A DNA stretch of 64,000 bases from Cellvibrionaceae bacterium (GCA_024707385.1 JANPZW010000010.1:17195-81194), one strand, 5' to 3'; positions 18,974 to 30,243 are shown, counted from the first letter of the stretch. Made by a program: numbers and translations. Notes: generated by a model not told the origin, from the letters alone.

Positions 18974-20472
18974 ATGAAGAAAGAAATTTTGCTGGTGGCG
19001 GACGCCGTTTCCAATGAGAAAGGTGTGGATCGGGAGGTGATCTTCCAGGCGATCGAGCTCGCGCTGGCGACGGCCACCAAAAAGCGCTACGACGAGGAAT
19101 CGGATGTTACGGTGACGATTGATCGACGCACTGGCGAATACGTGACCGAACGACGCTGGCTTGTGGTGAGCGATGACACGGTTGCAGAGCTGGGAACTCA
19201 GCTCACCACCGAAGAAGCTCGCGAAGTCGACCCCAATCTGAAAGTGGGTGATACCCACGTGGAAGTGGTGGAAAACGTGGAATTTGGTCGTATCGCCGCG
19301 CAGACCGCAAAACAGGTCATAGTGCAGAAAGTTCGTGAGGCAGAGCGCGCGCAAATCGTTAACGAATACCGTGATCGTGTAGGCGAGCTGGTGTCCGGTA
19401 CGGTCAAGAAAGTTACCCGCGACAACATCATTGTCGATCTGGGCAATAACGCGGAAGGCTGTTGCCGCGCGAGGAATTGGTCGGTCGTGAGATCTTCCGG
19501 ATGAATGACCGGGTGCGTGCGGTTTTGCTGGATGTGCGTCCCGAAGCCAGAGGCCCGCAGCTGTACCTCAGCCGTGCCTGCTCGCAGATGTTGATCGAGC
19601 TGTTCAAGATTGAAGTGCCGGAAATCGCCGAAGAAGTTATCAACCTGCGCGGCGCTGCGCGCGATCCCGGCTCCCGCGCCAAAATCGCCGTTTCCACCAA
19701 TGATGGCCGTATTGACCCGGTCGGCGCTTGCGTCGGTATGCGTGGCTCTCGTGTACAGGCGGTATCCAACGAACTGGCGGGCGAGCGCATCGATATAGTC
19801 TTGTGGGACGACAACCCCGCCCAGTATGTGATCAACGCGATGTCACCGGCTGAAATCGAATCCATTGTGGTGGATGAAGACACGCGCTCCATGGATGTGG
19901 CAGTTGCCGAGGAAGGTCTCGCCCAGGCGATCGGCCGCGGCGGCCAGAATGTGCGTCTCGCATCGGAGCTGACACGTTGGGAAATCAACGTCATGAGCAC
20001 CAAGCAGTGGGGCGAGAAGCAGCAGGCGGAAGCCGGCAGCGTGAAGAACATCTTCATGCAGGCACTGGATATTGACGAAGACGTCGCTGACGTCCTTGTG
20101 GAAGAAGGCTTTACCAGCCTTGAAGAGGTTGCATACGTGCCGCTGGAGGAGTTTCTGGCGATTGAAGGCTTCGATGAGGATATCGCTGAAGAGCTGCGTA
20201 CCCGCGCTAAAGATGCACTCTTGACGCAGGCTCTGGCGTCAGAGGAAAAATTGAACAGCGAACCCGCTGACGATTTGTTGAACATGGAAGGTATGGACCG
20301 AGCACTCGCCTACAATCTGGCGGCGCGTGGTGTGGTCACCATGGAAGATCTGGCGGAACAATCTGTCGATGATCTTTTGGATATTGACGGAATGGACCAG
20401 GAGAAAGCGGCTGCGCTCATTATGAAAGCGCGGGAGCCCTGGTTTGCCGATTCTGCAGAACAAACCCATTAA
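18974..20472 (+). CDS. nusA: NusA, transcription elongation/antitermination factor (frameshifted in this assembly)
   Basis: Restored length is 499 residues. The N-terminal RNAP-binding domain and S1 domain ([23 protein letters not shown]) are in the first frame. The rest of S1, two KH domains ([12 protein letters not shown]) and the two C-terminal acidic repeats ([36 protein letters not shown]) are in the second. The break is at 19459, where GGCTG should be GGCCTG to give [10 protein letters not shown], so one C is missing. NusA is essential, so a real mutation is unlikely. Confidence 0.95.
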
Positions 20473-20492
20473 TTGAGGTACGAGGAATTAGA

Positions 20493-23349
20493 ATGGCCGA
20501 TGTAACTGTTAGTGAACTCGCCAAGTCTGTCGGTGCCTCGGTAGACCGACTTTTGACGCAGATGGGTCAGGCGGGTCTGCCGCACAAGACGCCCGCTGAT
20601 ACTGTGTCAGATGAAGAAAAACAGACGCTGCTGACCTTTCTCAAAATGTCTCACGGTGAAAGTGCGGCAGTGCCGAAAAAAATTACCCTGAAGCGAAAAA
20701 CTACCACCACCTTGAAGACTGGCAGCGGTAGCAGCCGGAAAACCATCAATGTGGAAGTGCGCAAAAAACGCACCTACGTCAAGGTCAGTGATAATGACGC
20801 CGACAGTGGCATGGTCGATCTCGCTGACATGGCGGATGAGGCGGTGCTGGACGAAGGCTATATCGAGCATGAACAGTTCGATATGAACGGTGCCGAAGAT
20901 AGTTATGAGGCGCCTGTTGCAGAGGAAGAGCTGGATTCGTCGATTCAGAGCGTGCAAGCGGACGAGGTGGATGTCACCGCGGACGCTGACGTCGATGCGC
21001 CTGTCATCGAGGCGGACGAAGAGGTTTCCACCCCTACCGCAGCTCCACGCGAAACTTTGACTCGATCTTCTTTTGTCGACGACGCTGAAGAGCGCCGAAT
21101 CCGAGCGATGGAAGCGCGCATAAAAGTGCAAAAAGAAGCGGAAGAAACCGCGCGTCGCGCACTTGAGGAAAAAGCGCAAGCGCGAACTGGCGAAAAAAGA
21201 TGCGGCAACGGTGTCACCCGCAGCGAAAAAGGATCCATCGGCAATCAAAAAAGCCGATCCAGCTGCGCCGGTCTTGTCGCAAGAAGAGCTGGCCGCTAAA
21301 GCTGAAGAAGAAAAACACAAGCTAGCCAAGAAAAAAGACAAGGGTCACGGCGAGTTCGAAGAAGACGACGAATCCCGCAAGCACAACAAAAAAGCGGGCA
21401 AAGCTGTTAAAAAGGTCGAAATTCCCGCGCCGAAAAAAGGTTCCGCAGTATTGAGTTATCTGGATGACAGTGACGACGAAGTCGTTATCGCTGCAGTGGC
21501 ACCAGTACGTAAAAAACCTTCCGCACCGCAGGCGCCCTCACGCTCTGCGATCAAAATAGCCAACAAACACGGTTTCAAGAAGCCGACCGGAAAAATTGTG
21601 CACGAAGTGGAAATTGGCGAAACCATCGTGGTTTCCGATCTGGCTCAGCGTATGAGCGTGAAAGTTGGTGAAGTGGTTAAACACCTGATGAAGCTGGGTG
21701 TTATGGCGACGGCCAACCAAGCGATCGACCAGGAAACCGCGCAATTGGTGGCCGAGGAAATGGGGCATACCCCGGTTCTCGTGAGTTCCAATGCTCTGGA
21801 AGAAGCGCTGCAGAAAAATGTAGATGATGCGGGTGGTGAAGTTGAGCCGCGCGCACCGATCATCACAGTGATGGGCCACGTCGACCACGGTAAAACATCA
21901 CTGCTGGATTACATCCGCAAGGCCAAGGTTGCCGCAGGTGAAGCGGGCGGTATTACACAGCATATAGGCGCTTATCGGGTCAAAACCAGTCACGGCGATC
22001 TGACGTTCCTGGATACTCCCGGCCATGCCGCCTTTACCGCTATGCGCGCCCGCGGTGCCCAGTGTACGGATATCGTGATTCTGGTGGTCGCTGCCGACGA
22101 TGGCGTAATGCCACAGACAGAGGAGGCGATTCAACACGCCCGCGCTGCTGGTGTGCCCATTGTTGTCGCGGTCAACAAAATCGACAAGCCGAGCGCCGAT
22201 CCTGATCGCGTTAAAAATGAACTGGTTGCCAAGGGCGTTATTCCTGAGGAGTGGGGCGGTGATGCGCAGTTCTGTCACGTTTCTGCGTTGACGGGTGAAG
22301 GTATTGACCAGCTGCTGGAATCAGTCGGTGTCCAGGCTGAAATCCTCGAATTGAAAGCGCCTGTGCATGTGCCGGCTCGAGGTGTGGTCATTGAATCCCG
22401 TATGGATAAAGGCCGCGGTGTGGTTGCCACGGTGCTGGTGCAGAGCGGACATTTGAAGCAGGGCGATGTTTTGTTGGCAGGGCAAAGTTTCGGACGCGTT
22501 CGTGCTATGACCAACGAACTTGGCCAGCAGGTCAAAGATGCAGGCCCGTCGATTCCTGTGGAAATTCTTGGCCTGGACTCCGCTCCGAATGCGGGAGACG
22601 AATTTCTGGTTGTTGCTGACGAGCGCAAAGCTCGTGAAGTGTCAGAGTTCCGCGCGGAGAAAGAGCGTCAGGAGCGGGTGCAGCGCATCCAGGCCGCCAA
22701 GCTGGAAAACATGTTTGCCGGTATGGGCTCGGGTGAGAAGAAAACCCTCAGCGTGGTTGTGAAAGCGGACGTGCGCGGTTCTCTCGAAGCCATTTCAGCG
22801 TCGCTGCTGGATATGGGTAACGATGAAGTGGAAGTGCGCATAGTCGGCGACGGCGTGGGTGGAATCACCGAGAACGACGTGAATCTGGCTTTGACGTCGG
22901 GCGCCATTGTGCTCGGTTTCAACGTGCGCGCCGACGGTGGTGCTCGCAAGCTGGCGGAGCGCGAATCCGTGGAGATCCGCTATTACAGCATCATTTATCA
23001 ATTGATCGACGAAGTGAAAGCTGCGCTTTCCGGAATGCTCGAGCCAGAGCGTGTCGAGACGATCCTGGGTATTGCCAACGTGCGCGATACCTTCCGCTCA
23101 CCGAAATTCGGCCAGGTCGCAGGTTGTATGGTTGTCGAGGGCACTATCTACCGCAACAAGCGCATCCGCGTGCTGCGTGAGAACGTGGTGATCTTCGAGG
23201 GCGAGCTGGAGTCTCTGCGCCGCTTCAAGGACGACGTCTCCGAAGTCCGCGCTGGCACCGAGTGTGGTATCGGCGTGAAGAACTACGACGTGAAAGTTGG
23301 TGATCAGATCGAAGTATATGACGTCAAGGAGGTGGCAAGAGCGCTTTAA
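20493..23349 (+). CDS. infB: InfB, translation initiation factor IF-2 (frameshifted in this assembly)
   Basis: About 951 residues after repair. The first frame has the N-terminal IF2N domain and an acidic/basic linker. The second has a lysine-rich linker, a second IF2N-like module, the G domain ([24 protein letters not shown]) and domains II-IV that bind fMet-tRNA. The break is five A at 21169-21173, where four would give [15 protein letters not shown]-2 is essential, so this is taken as a sequencing error. It is placed between nusA and rbfA, the universal order. Confidence 0.96.
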
Positions 23350-23367
23350 TAAGCGCCTTGCCTGACT

Positions 23368-23766
23368 ATGGCGAAAGAATACACTCGTTCAGACCGCGTC
23401 GCGGATGCGGTGCAGCGGAGCTTGGCCCAGTTGATTCCGGCCGAGATCCGCGACCCGCGCGTCGGGATGGTGAATATCAACTCCGTCGACGTGGCCCGGG
23501 ACCTCACTTTGGCCAAGGTCTACGTCACCTTTATTGGTGAGACCAATCCCAAAGCCTGCCAGGATTCGGTAGCAATCCTGAATAAAGCAGCGAGTTTCCT
23601 GCGTACCCTGGTGGGACGGGATCTCACCGTCCGCTCCACACCACGTCTGCAGTTTTACTACGATGAATCCTCTGTGCGCGGTCAAGTGCTCAGCAATTTG
23701 ATTGACCGGGCAGTAGCTGCCGATAAAGCCAATCGCGGCGATTCACCTGACGAGCAGGAGACCTGA
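23368..23766 (+). CDS. rbfA: RbfA, ribosome-binding factor A
   Basis: 132 residues with the KH-type fold typical of RbfA: N-terminal SDRVADAVQRSLAQLI, the IRDPRVG motif, and the C-terminal RSTPRLQFYYDESSVRG. It assists 16S rRNA 5'-end maturation and cold adaptation. ATG 23368, 18 bp after infB; truB follows after 3 bp. Intact. Confidence 0.96.
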   Translation: MAKEYTRSDRVADAVQRSLAQLIPAEIRDPRVGMVNINSVDVARDLTLAKVYVTFIGETNPKACQDSVAILNKAASFLRTLVGRDLTVRSTPRLQFYYDESSVRGQVLSNLIDRAVAADKANRGDSPDEQET

Positions 23767-23769
23767 TCG

Positions 23770-24714
23770 TTGGGACGCAAGCGCAACTTCGGACGCCCCA
23801 TCAGCGGTGTCCTGGTACTCAATAAAGCAGCGGGCATGACCTCCAATCAGGCGCTGCAAAAAGCCAAGCATTTGTTTTTTGCCAATAAAGCGGGCCATAC
23901 CGGCAGTCTTGACCCGTTTGCCACGGGGGTTCTGCCTTTGTGTTTTGGCGAAGCCACTAAGTTTTCCCAGTATCTGCTCGACGCCGACAAGCGTTATATC
24001 AGCACCTTTCGTCTGGGTATCGAAACTTCCACTGCTGATATAGAGGGCGAGGAGATTGCCCGCGCGGATGCTTCACACATTTCGGTGGCGCAGATCGAAG
24101 CTGCATTGACGGAATTTCGCGGGGATATTTTGCAGATTCCACCGATGGTTTCCGCGCTCAAGGTCAATGGTCAACCGCTGTATAAGCTGGCGCGCAAAGG
24201 GCAGGTGATTGAGCGGCAGGCGCGCGCGGTCACCATCCACCAGCTGGACGTCCTCGCAGTTCGGCCCGGTGTGATTGCGGAAGTGGATGTCGATATTCGC
24301 TGCAGCAAGGGCACCTACATTCGCAGTATCGCGAGCGACTTGGGTGCCAAACTCGGTGTTGGCGGCCATGTGGCGAAATTGCACAGAGCTGCGGCCGGCA
24401 TGTTTGTCGAGTCGCAGTCGGTCACCCTGGAGGCGCTCATGGCCGAGCTTGGTGACGGCGAGGCAAGTTCGTTGGATCATCATTTATTACCGCCGGATGC
24501 GGCTTTGGATTCCATGCCTAAGCTGGCACTCAGTGACACCAGCAGCCACTACTTCTGCCAGGGGCAGGCCGTAATGGATATGCGGGTCTACCGTTTGGGG
24601 GACCAAGGTGATACAGTGCGCGTCTGTCGCGAGGACGGGGTTTTTATCGGTCTTGGCGAAATTACCGATGATGGCTGTGTAGCGCCGCGTCGCGTGGTGG
24701 TTCTCAATCCCTGA
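23770..24714 (+). CDS. truB: TruB, tRNA pseudouridine-55 synthase
   Basis: 314 residues. Catalytic aspartate in AGHTGSLDPFATGVLPLCFGEATK, with RYISTFRLGIET and the KGTYIRSIASDLG segment; C-terminal PUA-like part is present. It makes psi-55 in the T-loop of tRNAs. The start is TTG 23770 just after the rbfA stop; it is the only start that keeps the family N-terminus (GRKRNFGRPISGVLVLNKAAGM). Intact. Confidence 0.95.
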   Translation: MGRKRNFGRPISGVLVLNKAAGMTSNQALQKAKHLFFANKAGHTGSLDPFATGVLPLCFGEATKFSQYLLDADKRYISTFRLGIETSTADIEGEEIARADASHISVAQIEAALTEFRGDILQIPPMVSALKVNGQPLYKLARKGQVIERQARAVTIHQLDVLAVRPGVIAEVDVDIRCSKGTYIRSIASDLGAKLGVGGHVAKLHRAAAGMFVESQSVTLEALMAELGDGEASSLDHHLLPPDAALDSMPKLALSDTSSHYFCQGQAVMDMRVYRLGDQGDTVRVCREDGVFIGLGEITDDGCVAPRRVVVLNP

Positions 24715-24721
24715 GAATTCG

Positions 24722-24778
24722 ACCCGCCTGTCAATATGCACGGGCGGGCCGTTTATTTCCCGGTCAAATATGACCGGG
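24722..24778 (+). promoter_or_regulatory. Two hairpins in the rpsO leader
   Basis: An upper stem CCCGCC (about 24723) pairs with GGCGGG (about 24742), then a perfect hairpin CCCGGTCA-AATA-TGACCGGG (24759-24778) ends 33 bp before the rpsO start. S15 represses its own mRNA by binding such leader structures in several bacteria, so these hairpins are candidates. The first could also be a truB terminator, but it lacks a long U-tract. Confidence 0.5.
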
Positions 24779-24810
24779 TGCATATTCAATGAAAATACGA
24801 GGCAAATACC

Positions 24811-25080
24811 ATGGCACTGAGTGCTCAAGAAAAAGCAGAAATCCTGAAAACCCATCAGAAATCCGACTCTGATACTGGATCACCGGAAGTGCAGGTCGCG
24901 CTCCTGTCTGCCAATATCAACAAGCTGCAGGCGCACTTCGAGAAGAACAAACAAGATCACCACTCCCGTCGCGGACTTATCCGCATGGTAAACCAGCGCC
25001 GCAAACTGCTGGACTACCTGAAGACCAAAAACAGTGATCGCTACGCTGATCTCATCCAGAAGCTCGGCCTGCGTCGATAA
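24811..25080 (+). CDS. rpsO: 30S ribosomal protein S15
   Basis: 89 residues, exactly the usual length. Recognised by the N-terminal [20 protein letters not shown], the HHSRRGL rRNA-contact region and the end [23 protein letters not shown] in the C-terminal helices. RBS ACGAGG lies ahead of ATG 24811. It sits between truB and pnp as in most gammaproteobacteria. Intact. Confidence 0.98.
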   Translation: MALSAQEKAEILKTHQKSDSDTGSPEVQVALLSANINKLQAHFEKNKQDHHSRRGLIRMVNQRRKLLDYLKTKNSDRYADLIQKLGLRR

Positions 25081-25089
25081 GTCTCCTGA

Positions 25090-25117
25090 GTGCCCGCAAC
25101 GCGGGCACTTCTGTTTT
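25090..25117 (+). terminator. Terminator after rpsO
   Basis: Hairpin GTGCCCGC-AAC-GCGGGCAC (25090-25108) followed by TTCTGTTTT. The T tract is broken, so read-through into pnp is likely. Two copies of GTTTTATAAGA follow (about 25112 and 25127). Confidence 0.75.
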
Positions 25118-25166
25118 ATAAGAACGTGTTTTATAAGATCGCAAGAAATAAACGTAAGGATAATAA

Positions 25167-27308
25167 ATGAATCCTGTCATTAAAAAATTTCAGTACGGTA
25201 AAGATACCGTCATTCTGGAAACCGGGCGCATCGCCCGTCAGGCAACCGGGGCTGTGGTAGTCACGGTCGGACAGACCTGTGTTTTGTGTACTGTTGTGGG
25301 CGCAAAAGAGGTGTCTCCCGGACAAGGTTTTTTCCCTCTTTCCGTTCATTATCAGGAAAAGAGTTATGCCGCTGGCCGTATTCCCGGTGGCTTTTTCAAG
25401 CGTGAAGGCCGTCCTTCAGAAAAGGAAACCCTGACCTCACGTTTGATCGACCGTCCTATTCGCCCTCTTTTCCCGGACGGTTACCTCGCAGAAGTACAGG
25501 TTATCTGTACCGTGCTTGCTGCTGAGAAAGATGTCGACCCGGATATCGCCGCCATGATCGGTACTTCCGCAGCGCTTGCCATTTCCGGTATTCCGTTCAA
25601 TGGTCCCATTGGCGCGGCGCGTGTTGGTTATTCCGAGCAGGACGGTTACATCCTGAATCCCGGCTACAAACAATTGAAAACCTCTGAACTCGACATGGTG
25701 GTTGCAGGTACGCGCGACGCAGTGTTGATGGTGGAGTCGGAAGCGAACGAGCTGCCGGAAGACATCATGCTTGGCGCAGTTCTGTTCGGTCACCAGGAAA
25801 TGCAAGCCATCATTCAAGCGATAGATGAGCTGGTGCGTGATGCTGGCAAGCCGCGCTGGGAATGGCAGGCACCGCAAACGAATACTGCCTTGACGGCTGC
25901 CATCGAGAAAGACTTTGGCGACTCTATCGGCGTTGCTTATCGCATCACGGATAAGAGCAAGCGTTATGACCGTTTGAGTGAGCTGCGTGGGCAGACAGTT
26001 GAGCAGTTTGCCGGTGAAGGCAAAGAGGCTTCTGCGGACGAAGTAAAAGAGATTTTCAAAGCTCTGGAAATGAAAATCGTGCGCAGCCGCATTGTAAATG
26101 GCGAGCCCCGTATCGATGGACGCGATGGCAAAACTGTGCGCCCACTGCAAGTCGAAGTTGGTGTTCTGCCCAAAGTTCATGGTTCAGCGCTTTTTACTCG
26201 CGGCGAAACCCAGGCCTTGGTTGTAGCGACTCTCGGCTCGACCCGCGATGCGCAAATCATCGACAGCCTGGAAGGTGAACGCAAAGACAATTTCATGCTG
26301 CATTACAATTTCCCGCCTTACTCTGTCGGTGAATGCGGCAGACTCGGCTCCACCGGTCGCCGTGAAATCGGCCATGGTCGCCTTGCCCGTCGCGGTGTAG
26401 CGGCCATGTTGCCCAAAGACGCAGATTTTCCTTACACCATGCGAGTGGTGAGTGAAATCACCGAGTCCAACGGCTCCAGTTCTATGGCCTCCGTCTGCGG
26501 CGCGAGCCTCGCGCTGATGGATGCCGGCGTTCCTTTGCGCGCGCCAGTTGCGGGCATTGCGATGGGACTGGTTAAGGAAGGCAGCCAGTTTGCAGTATTG
26601 ACCGATATTCTCGGCGACGAAGATCACTTGGGTGATATGGACTTTAAAGTGGCCGGTACCGCCAATGGTGTGACTGCGCTGCAGATGGATATCAAGATTG
26701 AAGGCATTACCGAAGAGATTATGGAAGTTGCGCTGGAGCAGGCACTGCAGGCGCGTTTGCATATCCTCTCGGAAATGAACAAGGTCATCGCCCAGCCGCG
26801 CGCAACTCTGTCGGACAATGCTCCGCAGATGCACACCATGAAGGTCGACCCTGAGAAGATCCGCGACATCATCGGTAAAGGCGGCGCGACTATCCGCTCC
26901 ATCACCGAATCCACCGGTGCTTCTGTCGATATCGAAGATGACGGCACTGTGAAGGTATATGCGGTTGACTCCGAGAGCCTCCAGGCGGCGATTTTGCGCA
27001 TAGGTGAAATTACTGCCGAAGCGGAAATTGGCGCGACCTATGAAGGAACTGTGGTGCGAATCGTTGATTTTGGCGCATTCGTCAATTTCCTTCCGGGCAA
27101 AGACGGTCTGGTGCACATCTCTCAGATCGCTCATGAGCGTGTAAACAGCGTGAGCGATTATCTGAAAGAGGGTCAGAAGGTAACCGTGAAGTGTCTGGAT
27201 GTTGACAACCGCGGCCGTATCAAGCTGTCCATCAAGGAAACTCTGCCACCACCGGCACAGGCGGAATCCGCTGCTGAGGCAGAGGAAACACCTGAATCCC
27301 AGGCGTAA
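25167..27308 (+). CDS. pnp: Polynucleotide phosphorylase
   Basis: 713 residues. Two RNase PH domains ([20 protein letters not shown] in the first; [20 protein letters not shown] and [16 protein letters not shown] in the second), then KH ([17 protein letters not shown]) and S1 ([18 protein letters not shown]) RNA-binding domains. 3'-5' phosphorolytic exoribonuclease, part of the degradosome. RBS AAGGA before ATG 25167. Intact and full length; the last 20 residues are acidic and variable. Confidence 0.97.
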   Translation: MNPVIKKFQYGKDTVILETGRIARQATGAVVVTVGQTCVLCTVVGAKEVSPGQGFFPLSVHYQEKSYAAGRIPGGFFKREGRPSEKETLTSRLIDRPIRPLFPDGYLAEVQVICTVLAAEKDVDPDIAAMIGTSAALAISGIPFNGPIGAARVGYSEQDGYILNPGYKQLKTSELDMVVAGTRDAVLMVESEANELPEDIMLGAVLFGHQEMQAIIQAIDELVRDAGKPRWEWQAPQTNTALTAAIEKDFGDSIGVAYRITDKSKRYDRLSELRGQTVEQFAGEGKEASADEVKEIFKALEMKIVRSRIVNGEPRIDGRDGKTVRPLQVEVGVLPKVHGSALFTRGETQALVVATLGSTRDAQIIDSLEGERKDNFMLHYNFPPYSVGECGRLGSTGRREIGHGRLARRGVAAMLPKDADFPYTMRVVSEITESNGSSSMASVCGASLALMDAGVPLRAPVAGIAMGLVKEGSQFAVLTDILGDEDHLGDMDFKVAGTANGVTALQMDIKIEGITEEIMEVALEQALQARLHILSEMNKVIAQPRATLSDNAPQMHTMKVDPEKIRDIIGKGGATIRSITESTGASVDIEDDGTVKVYAVDSESLQAAILRIGEITAEAEIGATYEGTVVRIVDFGAFVNFLPGKDGLVHISQIAHERVNSVSDYLKEGQKVTVKCLDVDNRGRIKLSIKETLPPPAQAESAAEAEETPESQA

Positions 27309-27323
27309 TCTTCCGGTTGTATC

Positions 27324-27349
27324 AAGCCCGCTTAGGCGGGCTTTTTTGT
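27324..27349 (+). terminator. Intrinsic terminator after pnp
   Basis: AAGCCCGC-TTAG-GCGGGCTT stem of eight pairs (27324-27343) with six T in its 3' arm. It closes the long rimP-pnp transcription series. Confidence 0.92.
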
Positions 27350-27378
27350 TTCTATTACAGACGGATTTATTTGGACAA

Positions 27379-28190
27379 ATGGGTATGTGCAGATCCCTAT
27401 TGGGTGTCGTGATTTTCTGGGCCGCTGCTTGTTGGGGGGATGCAAGTCCAGCGGGCGCTCATATGGAAGCGGGAATCGCAATGGTTGCGCAGGGAGCGGC
27501 GGATTATCGCGGTTCCAATCATTACCGTCCCTACGCCTTGCCGCTGCCATATTTTCTCTATCGCGGACCGGTGCTGAAGGCGGATCGGGACGGCGTTCGC
27601 GGCGACTTCTGGTCGAATCACCGCGCGGAATTCAATATTTCGATGGATGGTTCGTTAAATGGCAACAGCGATGACAACCGCCTGCGTCGCGGGATGCCCG
27701 AGTTAGAAAGCGCTGTGGAATTTGGCCCGTCACTGAATATCCGCCTGACTGGTGAGACGCTCAACGAGGGCTGGTCCCTGCGCCTGCCGATTCGCGCGGT
27801 CATCACCGTTTCGGGGGATGGCCTGGACCATATAGGCAATGTTTTCAGTCCGCGGCTTTACTGGCGCAAACCGGAAGTCATCGGTAATTGGCGCGGTTCC
27901 TTCAGTGTGGGAACAATGGTCGCAGACCGTTCCTATCATGCTTATTTTTATGATGTTGCCGAGCCTACGTGACGGAGGAGAGGCCGTTTTTCCGCTCATC
28001 CGGTGGTTACAGCGGCAGCTTTCTACGCTTTTCGCTTTATCGGCCGTGGCAGGAGTGGCGCTTTGGTGTTTCTCTGCGCTACGACTACCTGGATGGGGCT
28101 GATTTTATGAACAGTCCGCTGGTGCAGACTCGCCACTATGGCAGCATCAGCATTGGCGTCATTCGACGTCTGTGGCAAACCGATGAATGA
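27379..28190 (+). CDS. MipA/OmpV family outer-membrane protein (frameshifted in this assembly)
   Basis: About 270 residues when joined. Signal peptide at residues 1-27 (MGMCRSLLGVVIFWAAACWG), then a beta-barrel with the MipA/OmpV pattern: ADYRGSNHYRPYALPLPYFLYRG near the N-terminus, mid-protein YWRKPEVIG, and ERPFFRSSGGYSGSF near the C-terminus. The break is at about 27966, where CCTACG should be CCTTACG (EPYVTEERP), so one T is missing. Members act as MltA-interacting scaffolds or porins; the role here is unknown. The start follows the pnp terminator by 30 bp. Confidence 0.85.
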
Positions 28191-28202
28191 AGTTTTTGAC
28201 CT

Positions 28203-29453
28203 TCATGTCTGCAAGCGGAACAGGTACTCGTAGATCCCCCGTTGCATGCCCGGCTGGAAGACAAATGTTTCCGCCAAGCAGAAGGTTTTCATCAGCTTCA
28301 GCAGGCGACTTGATATCAGTGGCTCACTGGCAGGTCGTTTAGCTGCAGTCGCGATTTCCAATTCCCCGCGAGTGCGCAACACAAAAGTCTGGGGTATCTC
28401 AGGGATTTCCCGGCCCGAATAGACAAGCGCATGGATCACACTGCCGGCGTGCAGGTGTGGACGTAGACGTCTGAATAACTCTTCAATGGCGCTTGGTGGA
28501 AGAAAATTCAGGATGTCCCACAGCAACACCACATCAAAGCGCAGATGCTTGGGATAATTCAGCATATGCGCCTTGAACCGCGGCTCTGCCGCCTGGATTT
28601 GTAACTCCTGATAAATATTCTCGGCGTAGATGTTTTGCGTGAGGCTGTGGAGAAAGTCATAGTTCTGCCGGGTTTTGGGGCCCAGATCCAGAATTGCCGG
28701 CTGCTCCGCTGTCGCGATCTCTTTGAATACCCGTTGCAGTGCCGGAGATCTATGCGTGTCGCGTGATGGCTGTATTGACGCGGCGGCGTAGATTGTCTCG
28801 GTATCGGCTAGTTCGTCGCTGGCCTGCCGGTGCCGCAGCAGCGATTTTTGCGGCTGAAACCGCAGCACGTTTTCCATTAATCCCGGAATCATCCCGTCAA
28901 AATTCAAATAGGTGTGTTCCAGGTAAAAACTCGGCACCAGCCGCAAGAGGCGGGCGGTGTCGTGGCTATTATGCAGGCGCGGAGCTTGGTCCGTTGGTGC
29001 GGAGACCAGCAGCTGGTATTGATCGACGATCTGAAAGTGCTGCGGCAATCTTGGGATGTCTGAGCCGAGATAGCGGACGCTGTGAATCAAGGTGTTGGGG
29101 CGGCATAAGGGGATGATTTTGCTCATCAGTCTTTCGACGCCAGGCAAATCCAGGTAATTGAGCAGATCCCAGGTCAGGATCAGATCGTAATGGTCGAGCA
29201 GCCGGGCATGGTCAAAGTGCTGATCGAGCCGCTCCAGCAGGGGGTCACTGAAGCCCTCTTCCTGGAAAAGATCGTTCAAACTTTCGAAGCGGATTTTGCA
29301 GCTCAGCTGCGAAAAGAAGTTGAAACTCTTGGCCGACGACATACCCAGATCGAGAACATGATTGACTCTCGATCCTTTGATTTGGTTGTAGATCGCCGTC
29401 AGGCCGGGAGAGCGGTGAGGTACATAGGCCGGCGGTGCGGAGACGTCGATCAT
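28203..29453 (-). CDS. Tandem-duplicated, methyltransferase-like protein
   Basis: 416 residues made of two similar halves (about 1-200 and 230-416). Both carry RSPxL near the start, a VLDLG / ILDLG glycine-loop remnant, a TWDLLNYL / LWDILNFL segment (position of motif IV in class I SAM methyltransferases), SDIPRLPQHF / REIPEIPQTF, and an RLLRL / RLLKL tail helix with a closing LRFQ / FRLQ. The SAM loop is degenerate (DLGMSSAK, DLGPKTRQ), so catalysis is uncertain. It lies 41 bp downstream of the bactofilin gene on the same strand and is probably co-transcribed, which suggests a role near the cytoskeleton or envelope. Confidence 0.7.
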   Translation of the reverse strand: MIDVSAPPAYVPHRSPGLTAIYNQIKGSRVNHVLDLGMSSAKSFNFFSQLSCKIRFESLNDLFQEEGFSDPLLERLDQHFDHARLLDHYDLILTWDLLNYLDLPGVERLMSKIIPLCRPNTLIHSVRYLGSDIPRLPQHFQIVDQYQLLVSAPTDQAPRLHNSHDTARLLRLVPSFYLEHTYLNFDGMIPGLMENVLRFQPQKSLLRHRQASDELADTETIYAAASIQPSRDTHRSPALQRVFKEIATAEQPAILDLGPKTRQNYDFLHSLTQNIYAENIYQELQIQAAEPRFKAHMLNYPKHLRFDVVLLWDILNFLPPSAIEELFRRLRPHLHAGSVIHALVYSGREIPEIPQTFVLRTRGELEIATAAKRPASEPLISSRLLKLMKTFCLAETFVFQPGMQRGIYEYLFRLQT

Positions 29454-29494
29454 AAAGCACGGCTTCCAGCAGCGCGAAAGCGCCGCCGGATACG

Positions 29495-30007
29495 TCAGTC
29501 GGTTTTGTCGCCAGCGGAGTAAGTGTATCTGCCGGCGGCGGAATTCTGCGAGTCCATATCAATGGAGCCGCGGAATTTGGCACCGTCTTCCAGCGTTACA
29601 CGAGCGGCGATCAGGTTGCCTTTGACGTTGCTGGAGGATTTTATTTCGATGCGCTCCTGACCGATGAGATCGCCCTCGACGGTACCCTCGATGGTGATGG
29701 TTTTGGCCATCAAATTGGCTTTGACCACACCCTGCTGACCGATGATCAGGTGGTTGCCTTTAAGGTCGATAGAGCCTTCCACCTTCCCCTGCACCAGTAA
29801 ATCCTCTTCACCGATGATCTCACCTTTGAAGGTGATTTTGGGACCGATCACCGCGGTCGCGGAGCTGTTGGCAGAAATGCTCGGCGCCGGAGTGGAGCGG
29901 GCGGGCATGGGTGTGGGAGAGCTGTTGAAGGTCGGGGGCATGATGGGTTCGCTGGGAAGTTCGAACTCTTCATCCGGTTTGGTGGGATTGCTTTTACTCA
30001 AACGCAT
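29495..30007 (-). CDS. Bactofilin
   Basis: 170 residues. A disordered proline/serine-rich N-terminus is followed by the bactofilin beta-helix (GPKITFKGEIIGEEDLLVQG, KVEGSIDLKGNHLIIG, KANLMAKTITIEGTVEGDL, NVKGNLIAARVTLEDGAKFRG). Bactofilins polymerise without nucleotide and scaffold cell-wall enzymes. The frame is open up to 30181, but ATG 30007 is chosen because AAGGAG lies eight bases upstream; the upstream 58 residues look like non-coding leader. The methyltransferase-like gene follows. Confidence 0.9.
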   Translation of the reverse strand: MRLSKSNPTKPDEEFELPSEPIMPPTFNSSPTPMPARSTPAPSISANSSATAVIGPKITFKGEIIGEEDLLVQGKVEGSIDLKGNHLIIGQQGVVKANLMAKTITIEGTVEGDLIGQERIEIKSSSNVKGNLIAARVTLEDGAKFRGSIDMDSQNSAAGRYTYSAGDKTD

Positions 30008-30243
30008 GCTAGGGCTCCTTTCTGAAGTGGGGTTGAGGGTGCTCTCCTGATTTACCGCTCCCTGATCACTAACTTTTGCTGCCTTGTGTCGCTCCCCGCT
30101 CGCGTCGCGGGGCTGTTCACGCTTTGGTTCAGCTGCCGTTTTCTTTGTAGAAATACGCCAGCCGGAGAGGATGCCATCCATCGTACTAACACCTGAGGCT
30201 GTGGCCGATATTGCTTCGGCTGAAAAGATATCGGGCGAGTTCG

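Noticed and set aside
29495..30181. Longer bactofilin starting at 30181
   Set aside because: A strong AAGGAG before ATG 30007 and lack of likeness in the extra 58 residues favour the shorter form.
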